This document shows, piece by piece, positions 1 to 7,949 of a stretch of DNA of 38,444 nucleotides (position 1 is the first letter of the stretch; each line of letters starts with the position of its first letter). The DNA lies in the NCBI GenBank assembly GCA_017161655.1, contig JADFCV010000007.1, positions 19,263 through 57,706 on the forward strand, read 5' to 3'. The position numbers and the translations under genes are program-made. The stretch comes from Candidatus Sumerlaeota bacterium. GTDB taxonomy: Bacteria; Sumerlaeota; Sumerlaeia; Sumerlaeales; Sumerlaeaceae. The notes under the pieces are model-generated. The model saw nothing but the letters and a program-made list of their open reading frames with translations. It searched no databases and was not told the DNA's origin.

Positions 1-44
1 ATCCGACGTTTACTTAAATATAGACTCCGAATAGCGAAACAACC

Positions 45-1013
45 CTATGAGCGGTTCTTTCCCTTTCGGAGGAAGAAAATCCCACTTAAGACCAGAATGA
101 TGAGAATGAAAGTTGCTTGTGCTAGCAATGTGCGAGAGCGGAAAAGCCTACTGATAGGTACGGGGTGGGGACGGGCACAAATACGGTGCGGGAGACTTTT
201 AGTAAGAGCAGAAAGGAGCGGCTTCAGACTGACGTCTATTGGTCCTGCTTCAAGAATTTGGTGAACAAACTTGTAGTACTTGGGATTGCTTGGCTGATCT
301 TGAAAAATTACCCGAGTGGGAAATGAGAATGGATGGGAAGTTTGGTAGTCGTCGAAGGTTTCGTAAAAGGTATAGGAAGGAGGGCCCGCAGTGCGATTAA
401 GACGACCGTTCTTATCATATCGCGCAGCCATTTCTCCTATTTTGAATCTTGCTACAAGAAGGTTGTCTCGGAAGACATGATATATTGTACTTGTGGCTAG
501 GAGGTCTGAGCTGTACACTGAAAGTGTTACAGTCGTAAGATTCAATTCCGATTGCACGCTGAGGTGTTCGAATCCACAGCCATAGAAAATGCAGCGTGCG
601 CTCTCAAATATATTGAAATATGGATCAAGTGAACCGAAACGGAGTTCGAAACCGCTTTTAGGGAAGAAAACGATATAGGGGTCGCATCCCCTCATCCAGT
701 AGTCGGCGGTACTAAGTGCAAAATTCCAATATCCAACGATTTCGGCATGGTTGCTTTTTGCATGAATAATGAGGTCATGAGTGCCAAAGTGGTATGATGT
801 GACAGTGTAATGATGCTGGGTTTTGGCTTGGATATCATCAACAACGCACCGGCTTCGGCAATAAACATTGTGATTTTTCCAGAGCGACAGTTGCTCGGGG
901 ACAAGGTGAACAGGGCCTTTCGGCAAGGTGGACTGGGCGCCGATGCCCTCGGCGCCCAACCATAGAAACACTAGACCCCATGTAAAAACGAAGAGGTGAT
1001 GCCTTGTTTCCAT
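45..1013 (-). CDS. Exported, C-terminally membrane-anchored protein of unknown function (322 aa)
   Basis: I do not recognise the family. The start is placed at the ATG at 1013 because it opens a signal peptide (hydrophobic residues about 8-25, ending near GIGAQ); the frame stays open upstream but that part reads like non-coding sequence. The mature part is rich in aromatic residues and has scattered Cys (52, 56, 110, 141, 146). Near the C terminus a single hydrophobic helix (about 298-315) is followed by a short basic tail, RKGKNRS, so the protein is probably anchored with most of its mass outside the cytoplasm. It lies 10 nt downstream of the small Cys-rich gene at 1024-1239, on the same strand, so the two look like one operon. 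The region is visibly more AT-rich than its neighbours, which may indicate horizontal acquisition. Function unknown. Confidence 0.72.
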   Translation of the reverse strand: METRHHLFVFTWGLVFLWLGAEGIGAQSTLPKGPVHLVPEQLSLWKNHNVYCRSRCVVDDIQAKTQHHYTVTSYHFGTHDLIIHAKSNHAEIVGYWNFALSTADYWMRGCDPYIVFFPKSGFELRFGSLDPYFNIFESARCIFYGCGFEHLSVQSELNLTTVTLSVYSSDLLATSTIYHVFRDNLLVARFKIGEMAARYDKNGRLNRTAGPPSYTFYETFDDYQTSHPFSFPTRVIFQDQPSNPKYYKFVHQILEAGPIDVSLKPLLSALTKSLPHRICARPHPVPISRLFRSRTLLAQATFILIILVLSGIFFLRKGKNRS

Positions 1014-1023
1014 GCTCAACTCT

Positions 1024-1239
1024 CTACTCGTGGCAGTGACATATTGCGTCGCCCGCCCATGGGCCACTCTGCCAGAAACCCTGCCCTCCGCAGCTCGCCA
1101 GAGGAGGCTCGCATGTTGCAAGCTCTACGAGGCACTGCCTTCTGTCGGCTGACCATGAGCACTGCGGAGTGTCTGACCAGCCGAGCACCGGAGCAAGAGA
1201 AATGAGAGCCACGAGTGGCAAAAGCGTGAAGCGATTCAT
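1024..1239 (-). CDS. Small exported Cys-rich protein (71 aa)
   Basis: Unrecognised small protein. The ATG at 1239 is preceded by AAGGAGAAG at good spacing, which selects this start over an upstream in-frame ATG at 1281. Residues 1 to about 22 (MNRFTLLPLVALISLAPVLG) form a signal peptide. The mature part of roughly 50 residues holds six Cys (27, 36, 43, 50, 67, 69), ending in a CHCH motif, which suggests disulfides or metal binding outside the cytoplasm. Only 10 nt separate its stop from the start of the anchored protein at 45-1013. Co-expression is therefore likely and the two products may act together. That functional link is inference. Confidence 0.65.
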   Translation of the reverse strand: MNRFTLLPLVALISLAPVLGWSDTPQCSWSADRRQCLVELATCEPPLASCGGQGFWQSGPWAGDAICHCHE

Positions 1240-1688
1240 CGTTCTTCTCCTTTTGCAGAAAAATATGTTGGCATGTGCCATTGTGGAATATTGAAAAAAA
1301 AAACACTTATTCGCGGTGTAATGTTTTTTTGAAAGTTTTTTGTGTGCAGCGGCTCAAGGATTGGCCTTCAGCCGCCGCTGTCTGTTTTTGGACTTGGCTC
1401 GGGCAGCGGGAGGGTAGCAGCGCGATGCCTGGAGCATTCCTGCGGCGTGGATTTGTGGCTTGTGAGGACAAATTCCTCTCGGTCGCAGCGCTCACGCTTC
1501 TGAGCGCCGTATCATGGCGGGAGGTTAGCGCTGAGTACGAATGACTGACCTTCCATGCACTTTGTGAGGCAGAGTTCGCGTCGGCTGCGCCCATTGCCCT
1601 TGTTAGTCTTTGGAACGAACGGCCACTAGGGAACGACATGTCGCGAAAGTGGGGCGGTTTAGCGTTGCGGCGCGGCCGGAAGAGGGTT

Positions 1689-1722
1689 GCAGGAGAACGT
1701 CGCTTCTCTGGCGGGTCTTTCC
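1689..1722 (-). repeat. 34-bp intergenic repeat, copy 1
   Basis: 29 of 34 bases match copy 2 at 1755-1788. Three of the five differences fall in the loop of a small hairpin whose arms, GAGAA and TTCTC, are kept in both copies. The period between copies is 66 bp. The invariant flank read on the minus strand is GGAAAGAC-S-CGCCAGAGAAG. Confidence 0.55.
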
Positions 1723-1754
1723 CGAACAAGTCGTGGCCACACCTGCCGTTGAGT

Positions 1755-1788
1755 GCACGAGAAGGCCTCTTCTCTGGCGCGTCTTTCC
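1755..1788 (-). repeat. 34-bp intergenic repeat, copy 2, just after pyrD
   Basis: Second copy of the unit at 1689-1722. It begins 4 nt beyond the pyrD stop codon (1793-1795), in the direction of pyrD transcription. The hairpin arms GAGAA/TTCTC are conserved while the loop differs. It could act as a 3' mRNA element or be a dispersed intergenic repeat. Confidence 0.55.
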
Positions 1789-1792
1789 TGCT

Positions 1793-2707
1793 TCAGGCGT
1801 GAGCAGCGCCGACAAGCTCGCGCACACGGCGGACGCCGTGGCGTTCGCAATAGTCCTCAAGCTCGCGCAAAATATCGCGTCCCGCTGTCGGATTGACAAA
1901 GTTGGCCGTACCCACGCTCACAGCGCTTGCACCGGCTAGCAGGAATTCAACGGCGTCGGTGCCGCTCATGATGCCCCCCATGGCAATGATAGGGCAACGA
2001 AGGGAACGCCACACTTGCCAGACCATGCGCACAGCAATGGGTTTTATGGCAGGCCCACTCAAACCTCCGAAAACATTGCGAAGCACTGGCTTACGTTTTT
2101 CCACATCAATGGCCATAGCAAGAAACGTGTTCACGAGGCTTACAGCGGCAGCACCGGATTCTAATGCAGCTGCGGCGAGAGGAACAATATCCGTGACATT
2201 TGGCGAGAGTTTGACGATGACAGGCACCTGGCTGGCTTCAACGCATGCATGGGTGATCGTTCGGATGTGGTGTTCAGAGCGACCAAATTCCACCCCGCCC
2301 TCTTTGACGTTCGGACACGAGACGTTCACCTCGATAGCGCCCACAATCGGCACTTGCGACGCGCGCGCCGCAAGCTCGGCGTATTCCTCAGGCGACCGGC
2401 CGCTGATATTCACCCCAATGAGTGTCTGTATTCCTTGCAGCTCGAGCCACTTGCGCTCGCAGAATTCCTTAATGCCAATGTTTTGAAGGCCGATGGAATT
2501 GATCAAACCGCTGGGGGTCTCCACCAGCCGCGGTGTCTCGTTGCCGGCACGTGGCTCCAGCGTGAGTCCCTTTAAGAAAATTCCCCCCAGCAGCGATGGA
2601 TCGTAGAATTCGGCGAACTCCAGCCCGTAGCCAAAGGTGCCAGAAGCCACAGTCACCGGGTTCTTGAGAGCAAGAGCACCTACGTTTGTGGAGAGATCAC
2701 AACTCAC
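1793..2707 (-). CDS. pyrD: Dihydroorotate dehydrogenase, class 1B-like catalytic subunit
   Basis: Oxidises dihydroorotate to orotate, the fourth step of UMP synthesis, using FMN; cytoplasmic. The 304-aa length and sequence fit the class 1 family. Visible signatures are N-terminal NPVTVASGTFGYG, the SGLINSIGLQN segment, catalytic-base Cys131 in NVSCPNVK, the FMN-contacting VIVKLSPN, and C-terminal IIAMGGI and GASAVSVGTA. Class 1B enzymes normally pair with the FAD/FeS subunit PyrK, which is not in this window. The start is a GTG; the nearest purine-rich stretch, AAAGGA, is unusually far upstream (about 17 nt), so the start is slightly uncertain. It follows the lipoprotein gene at 2762-3400 by 54 nt and may be co-transcribed with it. 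pyrF lies 22 kb away. Confidence 0.95.
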   Translation of the reverse strand: MSCDLSTNVGALALKNPVTVASGTFGYGLEFAEFYDPSLLGGIFLKGLTLEPRAGNETPRLVETPSGLINSIGLQNIGIKEFCERKWLELQGIQTLIGVNISGRSPEEYAELAARASQVPIVGAIEVNVSCPNVKEGGVEFGRSEHHIRTITHACVEASQVPVIVKLSPNVTDIVPLAAAALESGAAAVSLVNTFLAMAIDVEKRKPVLRNVFGGLSGPAIKPIAVRMVWQVWRSLRCPIIAMGGIMSGTDAVEFLLAGASAVSVGTANFVNPTAGRDILRELEDYCERHGVRRVRELVGAAHA

Positions 2708-2761
2708 AGCGCGCAGAGCAGATTCCTTTGGAAAGTTAACTTGTTAGCGCCAGGACAGCAC

Positions 2762-3400
2762 TTACGCTCCAGACGGGTGGCTTGGATTCTCTCCGTCTTC
2801 CCTTGTGCTGTTATCCGATGGCTCAACTTTTTCCGGCGCTCCGGAGTCTGTCTCAACATCGCTAGCGCGAGCCGGAGGCTTGATAATGGTGTAACTATCT
2901 CCCCCTTCCTCGGAGCTCTCCTCCTGGCCCGTGCCCGTTTTCTTTTGGTAAAGCTTGTAGGCGACGGTGACAAGGAAAGCTGCGAAGGCCAGGATCAGGA
3001 GCGTCTCCAGCGTGCGGTTCTCCTTTTTCTTCTTTTCGGATTCGGGGGCTTTTGCCTCATCGGCCTTGTTCAGGCGTGGGATTTGAATGGGCGCCGAGAT
3101 CGCTGCCGAGGTCTCTTCATAGGCTCGCGAGCTGCGAGCGAAATCGCCCAGGCTTTTGCGCAAGGCCGCGAGGTTTTCCTGGGCAGCGCGAATTTTCATC
3201 TGTTGGATCTCGGTTTCCTGGTAAAGCTGGACAAGCGAGTGTTGGAGATCATCAATGCGCTTGCGCACCTCTTCCGCCCGCATAGTCACGCGAGTCGTGC
3301 GGTCTTTGTCCGTGCGTTTCTTCTCCTTGTCGCTGCCGCAACCGACAAGCACAGCCGCACAAATGGCTAAAACAATTAAATGAGAAAATCGTATCTTCAT
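2762..3400 (-). CDS. Lipoprotein with coiled coil and a second membrane segment (212 aa)
   Basis: No family recognised. The start is the ATG at 3400, which opens a lipoprotein signal peptide with lipobox L18-V-G-C21; the frame extends upstream but that part is not protein-like. After the Cys comes a Lys/Arg-rich stretch. Heptad-like sequence at about residues 40-85 (EVRKRIDDLQ... to ...LAALRKSLGDF) suggests a coiled coil. A basic KKKKENR segment precedes a transmembrane helix (LLILAFAAFLVTVAY), and the C terminus is acidic, Pro/Ser-rich and probably disordered. A lipid anchor plus a transmembrane helix is an unusual layout. It may share a transcript with pyrD, 54 nt downstream. Confidence 0.7.
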   Translation of the reverse strand: MKIRFSHLIVLAICAAVLVGCGSDKEKKRTDKDRTTRVTMRAEEVRKRIDDLQHSLVQLYQETEIQQMKIRAAQENLAALRKSLGDFARSSRAYEETSAAISAPIQIPRLNKADEAKAPESEKKKKENRTLETLLILAFAAFLVTVAYKLYQKKTGTGQEESSEEGGDSYTIIKPPARASDVETDSGAPEKVEPSDNSTREDGENPSHPSGA

Positions 3401-3680
3401 GCTTCTAGGTACTCCAGACCTTGATTGGGGTGTCAAGCAAGGTTTCATGATGAGAAAGGGGCAGTGAGCGCCAAACAAAATTTTCACAAAAAGGTGCGTT
3501 TTTTTCTTTTGACATGAAAGTGCATGCCCCGAAGCGTGCTTCACCGGCGCAAAAGTTGAATAGTGCCTGTTTGCGAACGTTTAGTTTTGTGCAACCATAA
3601 AAACGCTGTTGGCTCGGGCGATTATCGTGAGTCGGGATAGGCGAGCGGTGTGGGGAAAGCGCCCGTGCAACGGCCAACCT

Positions 3681-3688
3681 AAAGGAGG
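3681..3688 (+). promoter_or_regulatory. Ribosome binding site that fixes the PPDK start
   Basis: AAAGGAGG lies 6 nt before the ATG at 3695. Two in-frame TTG codons immediately upstream (3689 and 3692) are too close to it, so the ATG is the likely start. Confidence 0.8.
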
Positions 3689-3694
3689 TTGTTG

Positions 3695-6550
3695 ATGGCA
3701 AAGAAGTACGTCTACTCATTCGGCGGCGGTCGTGCCGACGGCAATGAGTCAATGAAAGAGCTTCTCGGCGGCAAAGGTGCCAACCTTGCCGAGATGGCTG
3801 GGCATCCCGACCTGCGGCTTCCCGTGCCGCCAGGCTTTACAATCACGACGGAGGTGTGCACCTATTACTACAAACATGGGCGCACCTATCCCCCTGAGCT
3901 CAAGGGTCAGGTAGAGGCCGCTCTAGCCAAGGTCGAAAAGCTCACAAAGAAGAAATTTGGCGATCCCACCAATCCTTTGCTCGTTTCGGTCCGGTCGGGT
4001 GCGCGGAAATCGATGCCCGGAATGATGGAAACGGTGCTGAATGTCGGCCTCAACGACAAAACCATTCAGGGGCTCATCGAAAAGACAGGTAACCCGCGTT
4101 TCGCCTATGATGCGTACAGGCGTCTCATTATGATGTATGCGGACGTCGTGATGGAGAAAGCCGCGGGCATCGAGCCAAAGGATGGCAAAGGCATTCGCAA
4201 AATCCTCGATGAAATGCTCGAGGATGTCAAAAAGGAGAAAGGGTACAAGTCCGACACGGATTTGACCGCGGACGACCTCAAAGAGCTCGTCAAGGCCTTC
4301 AAGGCTAAGGTCAAGGAAGTGTTGGGCAAATCCTTCCCGCAGGATCCGTGGGATCAGCTTTGGGGCGCTATCGGCGCTGTGTTTGCAAGCTGGAACGGCA
4401 AACGTGCCGTCGAGTATCGCCGCATCGAGCGCATTCCTGATGAGTGGGGCACCGCCGTCAATGTGCAGTCGATGGTGTTCGGCAACATGGGTGATGACAG
4501 CGCGACCGGTGTGGCCTTCACGCGGCATCCGGGCACTGGCGAAAAAATCTTCTACGGCGAGTACCTGGTCAATGCCCAGGGCGAGGACGTCGTGGCCGGT
4601 ATCCGCACTCCTGCTCCCATCAATGATGAATCCAAGAACGAGCAGAGTAAGCACCTGCCCACGCTGAAAGAGCTCATGCCTGAGCTTTACGCAGAGCTCT
4701 ACGACATTCAGGATCGCCTCGAAAAACACTATCGCGACATGCAGGATATCGAATTCACGATCGAAAAAGGAAAACTCTACATCCTGCAGTGCCGCGTGGG
4801 TAAGCGCAACGGCGTGGCCGCGGTGCGAATGGCCACGGAAATGTACAAAGAGAAACTGATTGATGCCGCAACGGCTGTGCAGCGCGTGGCACCGAACCAG
4901 TTGTTCGAGCTTCTGCTGCCCATGATTGATCCGAAAGCAGAAGCCAAGACGTCTCCTATCGCAAAGGGGCTGCCCGCGGGACCCGGCGGTGCACGCGGTC
5001 GGGTTGTTTTCACGGCTGAGGACGCTGTCAAATGGGCCAACAAAGGCGAGAAAGTCATCCTTGTGCGCGAAGAGACCTCGCCTGAGGACGTCGACGGCAT
5101 GCATAAGGCCCAAGCGATTCTCACGAGCAAAGGCGGCATGACCTCGCACGCGGCACTTGTGGCCCGCGGTTGGGGTAAGTGCTGCATCGTGGGTTGCAGC
5201 GACATCGAAATCGCCCCTGATCTGAAGTCCTTCAAAACAAAGACTGGCGTGGTCATCAAAGAAGGCGACTGGATCTCGCTTAACGGCACGAAGGGACTTG
5301 TCTATCAAGGCGAGCTGCCCTTGGTGGATGTCGATCTCGAGCACAATAAGCCGTTCCAGGAGCTCATGAAGCTTGCGGACAAGTTCCGCGTGCTGCGCGT
5401 GCGCACGAACGCCGATACTCCAAAAGACGCCGACCAGGCTATCAAGTTTGGGGCCGAGGGTATCGGTCTGTTCCGGACTGAGCACATGTTCTATGGCGAG
5501 GGCAGCGACAAGCCGTTGTTCTTGCTGCGCAAGATGATCATGAGCAAGACGGTGGACGAGCGCCGCAAGGCTCTCGACGAACTCTTCCCCTTTGTGAAGA
5601 ACGACGTGAAGGCGACCCTCGAGGTTATGAACGGCCGCCCCGTCACCATTCGTTTGCTCGATCCGCCTTTGCACGAGTTCGTGCCTCATTCCGAGGAGAA
5701 ACTAAAAGTTCTCGCGAAAGAACTCGGTATCGACATGGCCGAGCTTGAGAAACGCGCCGAAGCCCTGCGTGAAAACAACCCCATGCTCGGGCACCGTGGC
5801 GTGCGCCTCGGCATCACCTATCCGGAAGTGACCGAGATGCAGGTCCGCGCCATCCTCGAGGCGGCTGCTGAGCTAATCAAAGCTGGCAAGAAAGCTCTGC
5901 CCGAGATCATGATCCCTGTGACCTGCATCGAGACAGAGCTCCAGCATCAGAAAGAGATCGTGGACCGGGTGGCCAAAGAGGTCATGCAGAAATTCGGTCT
6001 GCGCAAGCTGCCATTCCTCTATGGCACCATGATCGAGATTCCGCGTGCTGCTCTCCAGGCTGCCAAGCTAGCTCAGGTTGCCGAGTTCTTCTCGTTCGGA
6101 ACAAACGACCTCACGCAGATGGGCTTTGGATTCAGCCGCGACGACATCGGCTCCTTCCTCCCGGATTACCTCGAAAAGAAAATCCTCAAGGACGATCCGT
6201 TCCAGACGATCGATCAGGACGGTATCGGCGAACTCATCAAGATCGGGATCGAGCGCGGTCGTGCAACGCGGCCTGACCTCAAGGTTGGCATTTGCGGCGA
6301 GCACGGTGGCGATCCTGCTTCTGTGAAGTTCTGCCATCGCGTGGGAATGAACTACGTGAGCTGCTCGCCGTTCCGTGTGCCAATTGCACGCCTTGCAGCA
6401 GCTCAGGCTGCTCTCGAGAGTGCACCGGCTGAACCAGCGCTAAAGACTGGTGCCAAGAAAGCCAGTGCAAAGAAGACTGCTGCAAAAAAGGCGGCAAAAG
6501 CGGCACCTGCCAAGAAGGCAGCTGCTAAGAAAGCCGCGAAGAAACGCTAG
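3695..6550 (+). CDS. ppdK: Pyruvate, phosphate dikinase with Lys/Ala-rich C-terminal tail
   Basis: Interconverts pyruvate + ATP + Pi and PEP + AMP + PPi in the cytoplasm, linking glycolysis and gluconeogenesis. The 951-aa protein shows the N-terminal ATP-grasp domain (GGKGANLAEM near the start, VSVRSGARKSMPGMMETVLNVG), the swivelling phosphohistidine domain with His485 in GGMTSHAALVARG, and the C-terminal PEP/pyruvate barrel with FGTNDLTQM and Cys867 in GICGEHGGDP. The family normally ends shortly after the CSPFRVPIARLAAAQAAL segment. Here about 37 further residues follow (about 915-951), built of AKK and KKAA units with 14 Lys, like a histone-H1/AlgP tail. A strong ribosome binding site precedes it and a strong terminator (6603-6647) follows, so it is probably monocistronic. 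Confidence 0.97.
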   Translation: MAKKYVYSFGGGRADGNESMKELLGGKGANLAEMAGHPDLRLPVPPGFTITTEVCTYYYKHGRTYPPELKGQVEAALAKVEKLTKKKFGDPTNPLLVSVRSGARKSMPGMMETVLNVGLNDKTIQGLIEKTGNPRFAYDAYRRLIMMYADVVMEKAAGIEPKDGKGIRKILDEMLEDVKKEKGYKSDTDLTADDLKELVKAFKAKVKEVLGKSFPQDPWDQLWGAIGAVFASWNGKRAVEYRRIERIPDEWGTAVNVQSMVFGNMGDDSATGVAFTRHPGTGEKIFYGEYLVNAQGEDVVAGIRTPAPINDESKNEQSKHLPTLKELMPELYAELYDIQDRLEKHYRDMQDIEFTIEKGKLYILQCRVGKRNGVAAVRMATEMYKEKLIDAATAVQRVAPNQLFELLLPMIDPKAEAKTSPIAKGLPAGPGGARGRVVFTAEDAVKWANKGEKVILVREETSPEDVDGMHKAQAILTSKGGMTSHAALVARGWGKCCIVGCSDIEIAPDLKSFKTKTGVVIKEGDWISLNGTKGLVYQGELPLVDVDLEHNKPFQELMKLADKFRVLRVRTNADTPKDADQAIKFGAEGIGLFRTEHMFYGEGSDKPLFLLRKMIMSKTVDERRKALDELFPFVKNDVKATLEVMNGRPVTIRLLDPPLHEFVPHSEEKLKVLAKELGIDMAELEKRAEALRENNPMLGHRGVRLGITYPEVTEMQVRAILEAAAELIKAGKKALPEIMIPVTCIETELQHQKEIVDRVAKEVMQKFGLRKLPFLYGTMIEIPRAALQAAKLAQVAEFFSFGTNDLTQMGFGFSRDDIGSFLPDYLEKKILKDDPFQTIDQDGIGELIKIGIERGRATRPDLKVGICGEHGGDPASVKFCHRVGMNYVSCSPFRVPIARLAAAQAALESAPAEPALKTGAKKASAKKTAAKKAAKAAPAKKAAAKKAAKKR

Positions 6551-6602
6551 TGTCCGGTGAGCTTCTCCTAGCTCACGGCAAGCAAAAGCGTCTGCACTAC
6601 GT

Positions 6603-6647
6603 GCGGCTCCCTCGGCAAACAAAGCCGGGGGAGCCGCTTAGCTTTTT
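6603..6647 (+). terminator. Rho-independent terminator after ppdK
   Basis: A 14-bp stem (GCGGCTCCCTCGGC paired with GCCGGGGGAGCCGC, one G-U pair) encloses the 7-nt loop AAACAAA and is followed by TTAGCTTTTT. Confidence 0.9.
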
Positions 6648-6740
6648 GTCCTTTGTTGGTGTAGAATTGCCCTCAGAGTTTTTCTTGCCAGGAGATTTCT
6701 TCGCTTGAACACGCTTCGATCGCTTGGGCACCTGAATAAA

Positions 6741-6761
6741 GAGTGAGAGGAAATCTCACTC
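6741..6761 (+). promoter_or_regulatory. Leader hairpin before the nucleotidyltransferase gene
   Basis: Perfect inverted repeat GAGTGAGA / TCTCACTC with loop GGAAA, ending 21 nt before the ATG at 6783 and just upstream of the ribosome binding site. No T-run follows, so it is not a typical terminator. It may be an operator or an mRNA stability element. Confidence 0.4.
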
Positions 6762-6782
6762 AAACGAAGAGGAAAAGGAGTC

Positions 6783-7796
6783 ATGGTGTTGAAAGCAATC
6801 GTTCCTGTCGCAGGAATTGGCACACGTCTCCGCCCCCACACGCACACCGCTCCCAAAGTGCTCTTGCCCGTCGCAGGCAAGCCGATTCTGGGGCACATTT
6901 TGGACGAACTTACCCGCCTGGGGATTGAAGAGACGACGTTCATCATTGGCTACAAGGGCGATATGATCCGGGAGTACGTGCAACGCACCGTGGGTTTCCG
7001 CACGAATTTCGTTGAACAATCAGAGATGCTCGGCCTCGGTCATGCCATCTCCCTCGCAAAGCCGTTCCACTACGATGATGAGCGAGTGCTCATCGTGTTG
7101 GGCGACACGATTTTCAAAGCGGATCTCAAATCGGTTTTTGAACGTGACGAGAGTGCGCTCGGTGTGAAAAAAGTGGACGATCCGCGGCGTTTCGGAGTTG
7201 TCGAACTGGACAAAATGGGAAACGTGAAACGTCTCGTGGAGAAGCCCGAGATTCCTCCCTCCAATCTCGCTTTGGTGGGGATCTATTATCTCAAGCAACC
7301 CCGCGCGCTGTTTGATTGCCTCGACGAGAACATTCGTGCGAACAAACGCACCAAAGGGGAATTCCAGCTCACAGATGCGCTTCAGGCAATGCTCGAGCGT
7401 GGCCATCAGATGCGCGTCTTTATGGTCGAAGGATGGTACGACTGCGGGAAACCTGAAACGATGCTGCTGACGAACCGCGATCTCCTCGACATGAAGATTC
7501 AAGACCTCGAAGAATACGCGCGTCTGGCAGACCGCTATCCTGGGTCTGTGATCAATATGCCCGTGGCTATTGATGACTCAGTGCGCCTGGAAAATTCCAT
7601 CGTGGGACCCTACGTCAGCATTTCTGCCGGCACCAGCTTACGCTCCTGCATCGTCAAGAACTCAATCATTGGTGAGAACGCTGAGGTTAGCGAAATTGTG
7701 CTCGAAGCCTCAATCATCAGTGACAACGCCAAGGTTGCGGGCACGCGCACACGGCTCAATGTGGGCGATTCTTCGGAAATCATCCTGGGTGAGTAG
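6783..7796 (+). CDS. Sugar-1-phosphate nucleotidyltransferase (RmlA/GlmU-like), with left-handed beta-helix
   Basis: Transfers a nucleotide from an NTP to a sugar 1-phosphate to make an NDP-sugar for surface glycans; cytoplasmic. Residues 1 to about 240 form the Rossmann-like catalytic domain, with G-x-G-T-R-L-R-P at 11-18, the PKVLLPVAGKP segment containing Lys25, and the LGDTIF motif. Residues from about 250 to 337 contain hexapeptide-type repeats (NSIVGPYVSISAG, NSIIGENAEV, ASIISDNAKV) of a left-handed beta-helix, as in long glucose-1-phosphate thymidylyltransferases. The exact NTP and sugar cannot be read from sequence. AAAGGAG ends only 2 nt before the ATG at 6783; the GTG at 6786 or TTG at 6789 would be better spaced, so the true start may be one or two codons later. 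No other sugar-nucleotide genes lie nearby. Confidence 0.88.
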   Translation: MVLKAIVPVAGIGTRLRPHTHTAPKVLLPVAGKPILGHILDELTRLGIEETTFIIGYKGDMIREYVQRTVGFRTNFVEQSEMLGLGHAISLAKPFHYDDERVLIVLGDTIFKADLKSVFERDESALGVKKVDDPRRFGVVELDKMGNVKRLVEKPEIPPSNLALVGIYYLKQPRALFDCLDENIRANKRTKGEFQLTDALQAMLERGHQMRVFMVEGWYDCGKPETMLLTNRDLLDMKIQDLEEYARLADRYPGSVINMPVAIDDSVRLENSIVGPYVSISAGTSLRSCIVKNSIIGENAEVSEIVLEASIISDNAKVAGTRTRLNVGDSSEIILGE

Positions 7797-7924
7797 CCGC
7801 TGAACTGATTTAGCAACGATGCACCCAAGGTAAGGAGACCTGTCGTGGGGTTTTGCAGTCTTCCACGTGGTTTTTCGCTGCGAGTGATCTTTGGAAGCTG
7901 CAAAGCACAATAACAAACGAACTT

Positions 7925-7945
7925 GAGGGCGGCACGGCCGCCCTC
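7925..7945 (-). terminator. Strong hairpin downstream of the SOD gene
   Basis: Perfect 9-bp stem GAGGGCGGC / GCCGCCCTC with a 3-nt loop, 4 nt past the SOD stop codon. On the minus strand it is followed by a weak T-rich stretch (AAGTTCGTTTGTTATT). It lies between convergent genes and may stop transcripts from both sides. Confidence 0.5.
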
Positions 7946-7949
7946 CAAA

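Larger units (their letters stand above)
1240..1792. other. 553-bp stretch without a convincing gene
   Basis: Open frames exist on both strands, but they are Arg/Ser/Ala-rich, overlap one another, lack ribosome binding sites and resemble no family. The right end of the stretch contains two copies of a 34-bp imperfect repeat (1689-1722 and 1755-1788). The left end, upstream of the Cys-rich gene, is AT-rich with runs of A and T and probably carries that gene's promoter; I could not fix its -35 and -10 boxes. Confidence 0.6.

Noticed and set aside
1307..1729. 140-codon open frame in the gap before pyrD
   Set aside because: Arg/Ser/Ala-rich translation, overlapped by competing frames, no ribosome binding site, and it spans one of the 34-bp repeats.
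3923..5689. 588-codon open frame antisense to PPDK
   Set aside because: It is a shadow of a high-GC, strongly codon-biased gene; the translation is rich in His, Leu and Arg, shows no domain, and lacks a ribosome binding site.
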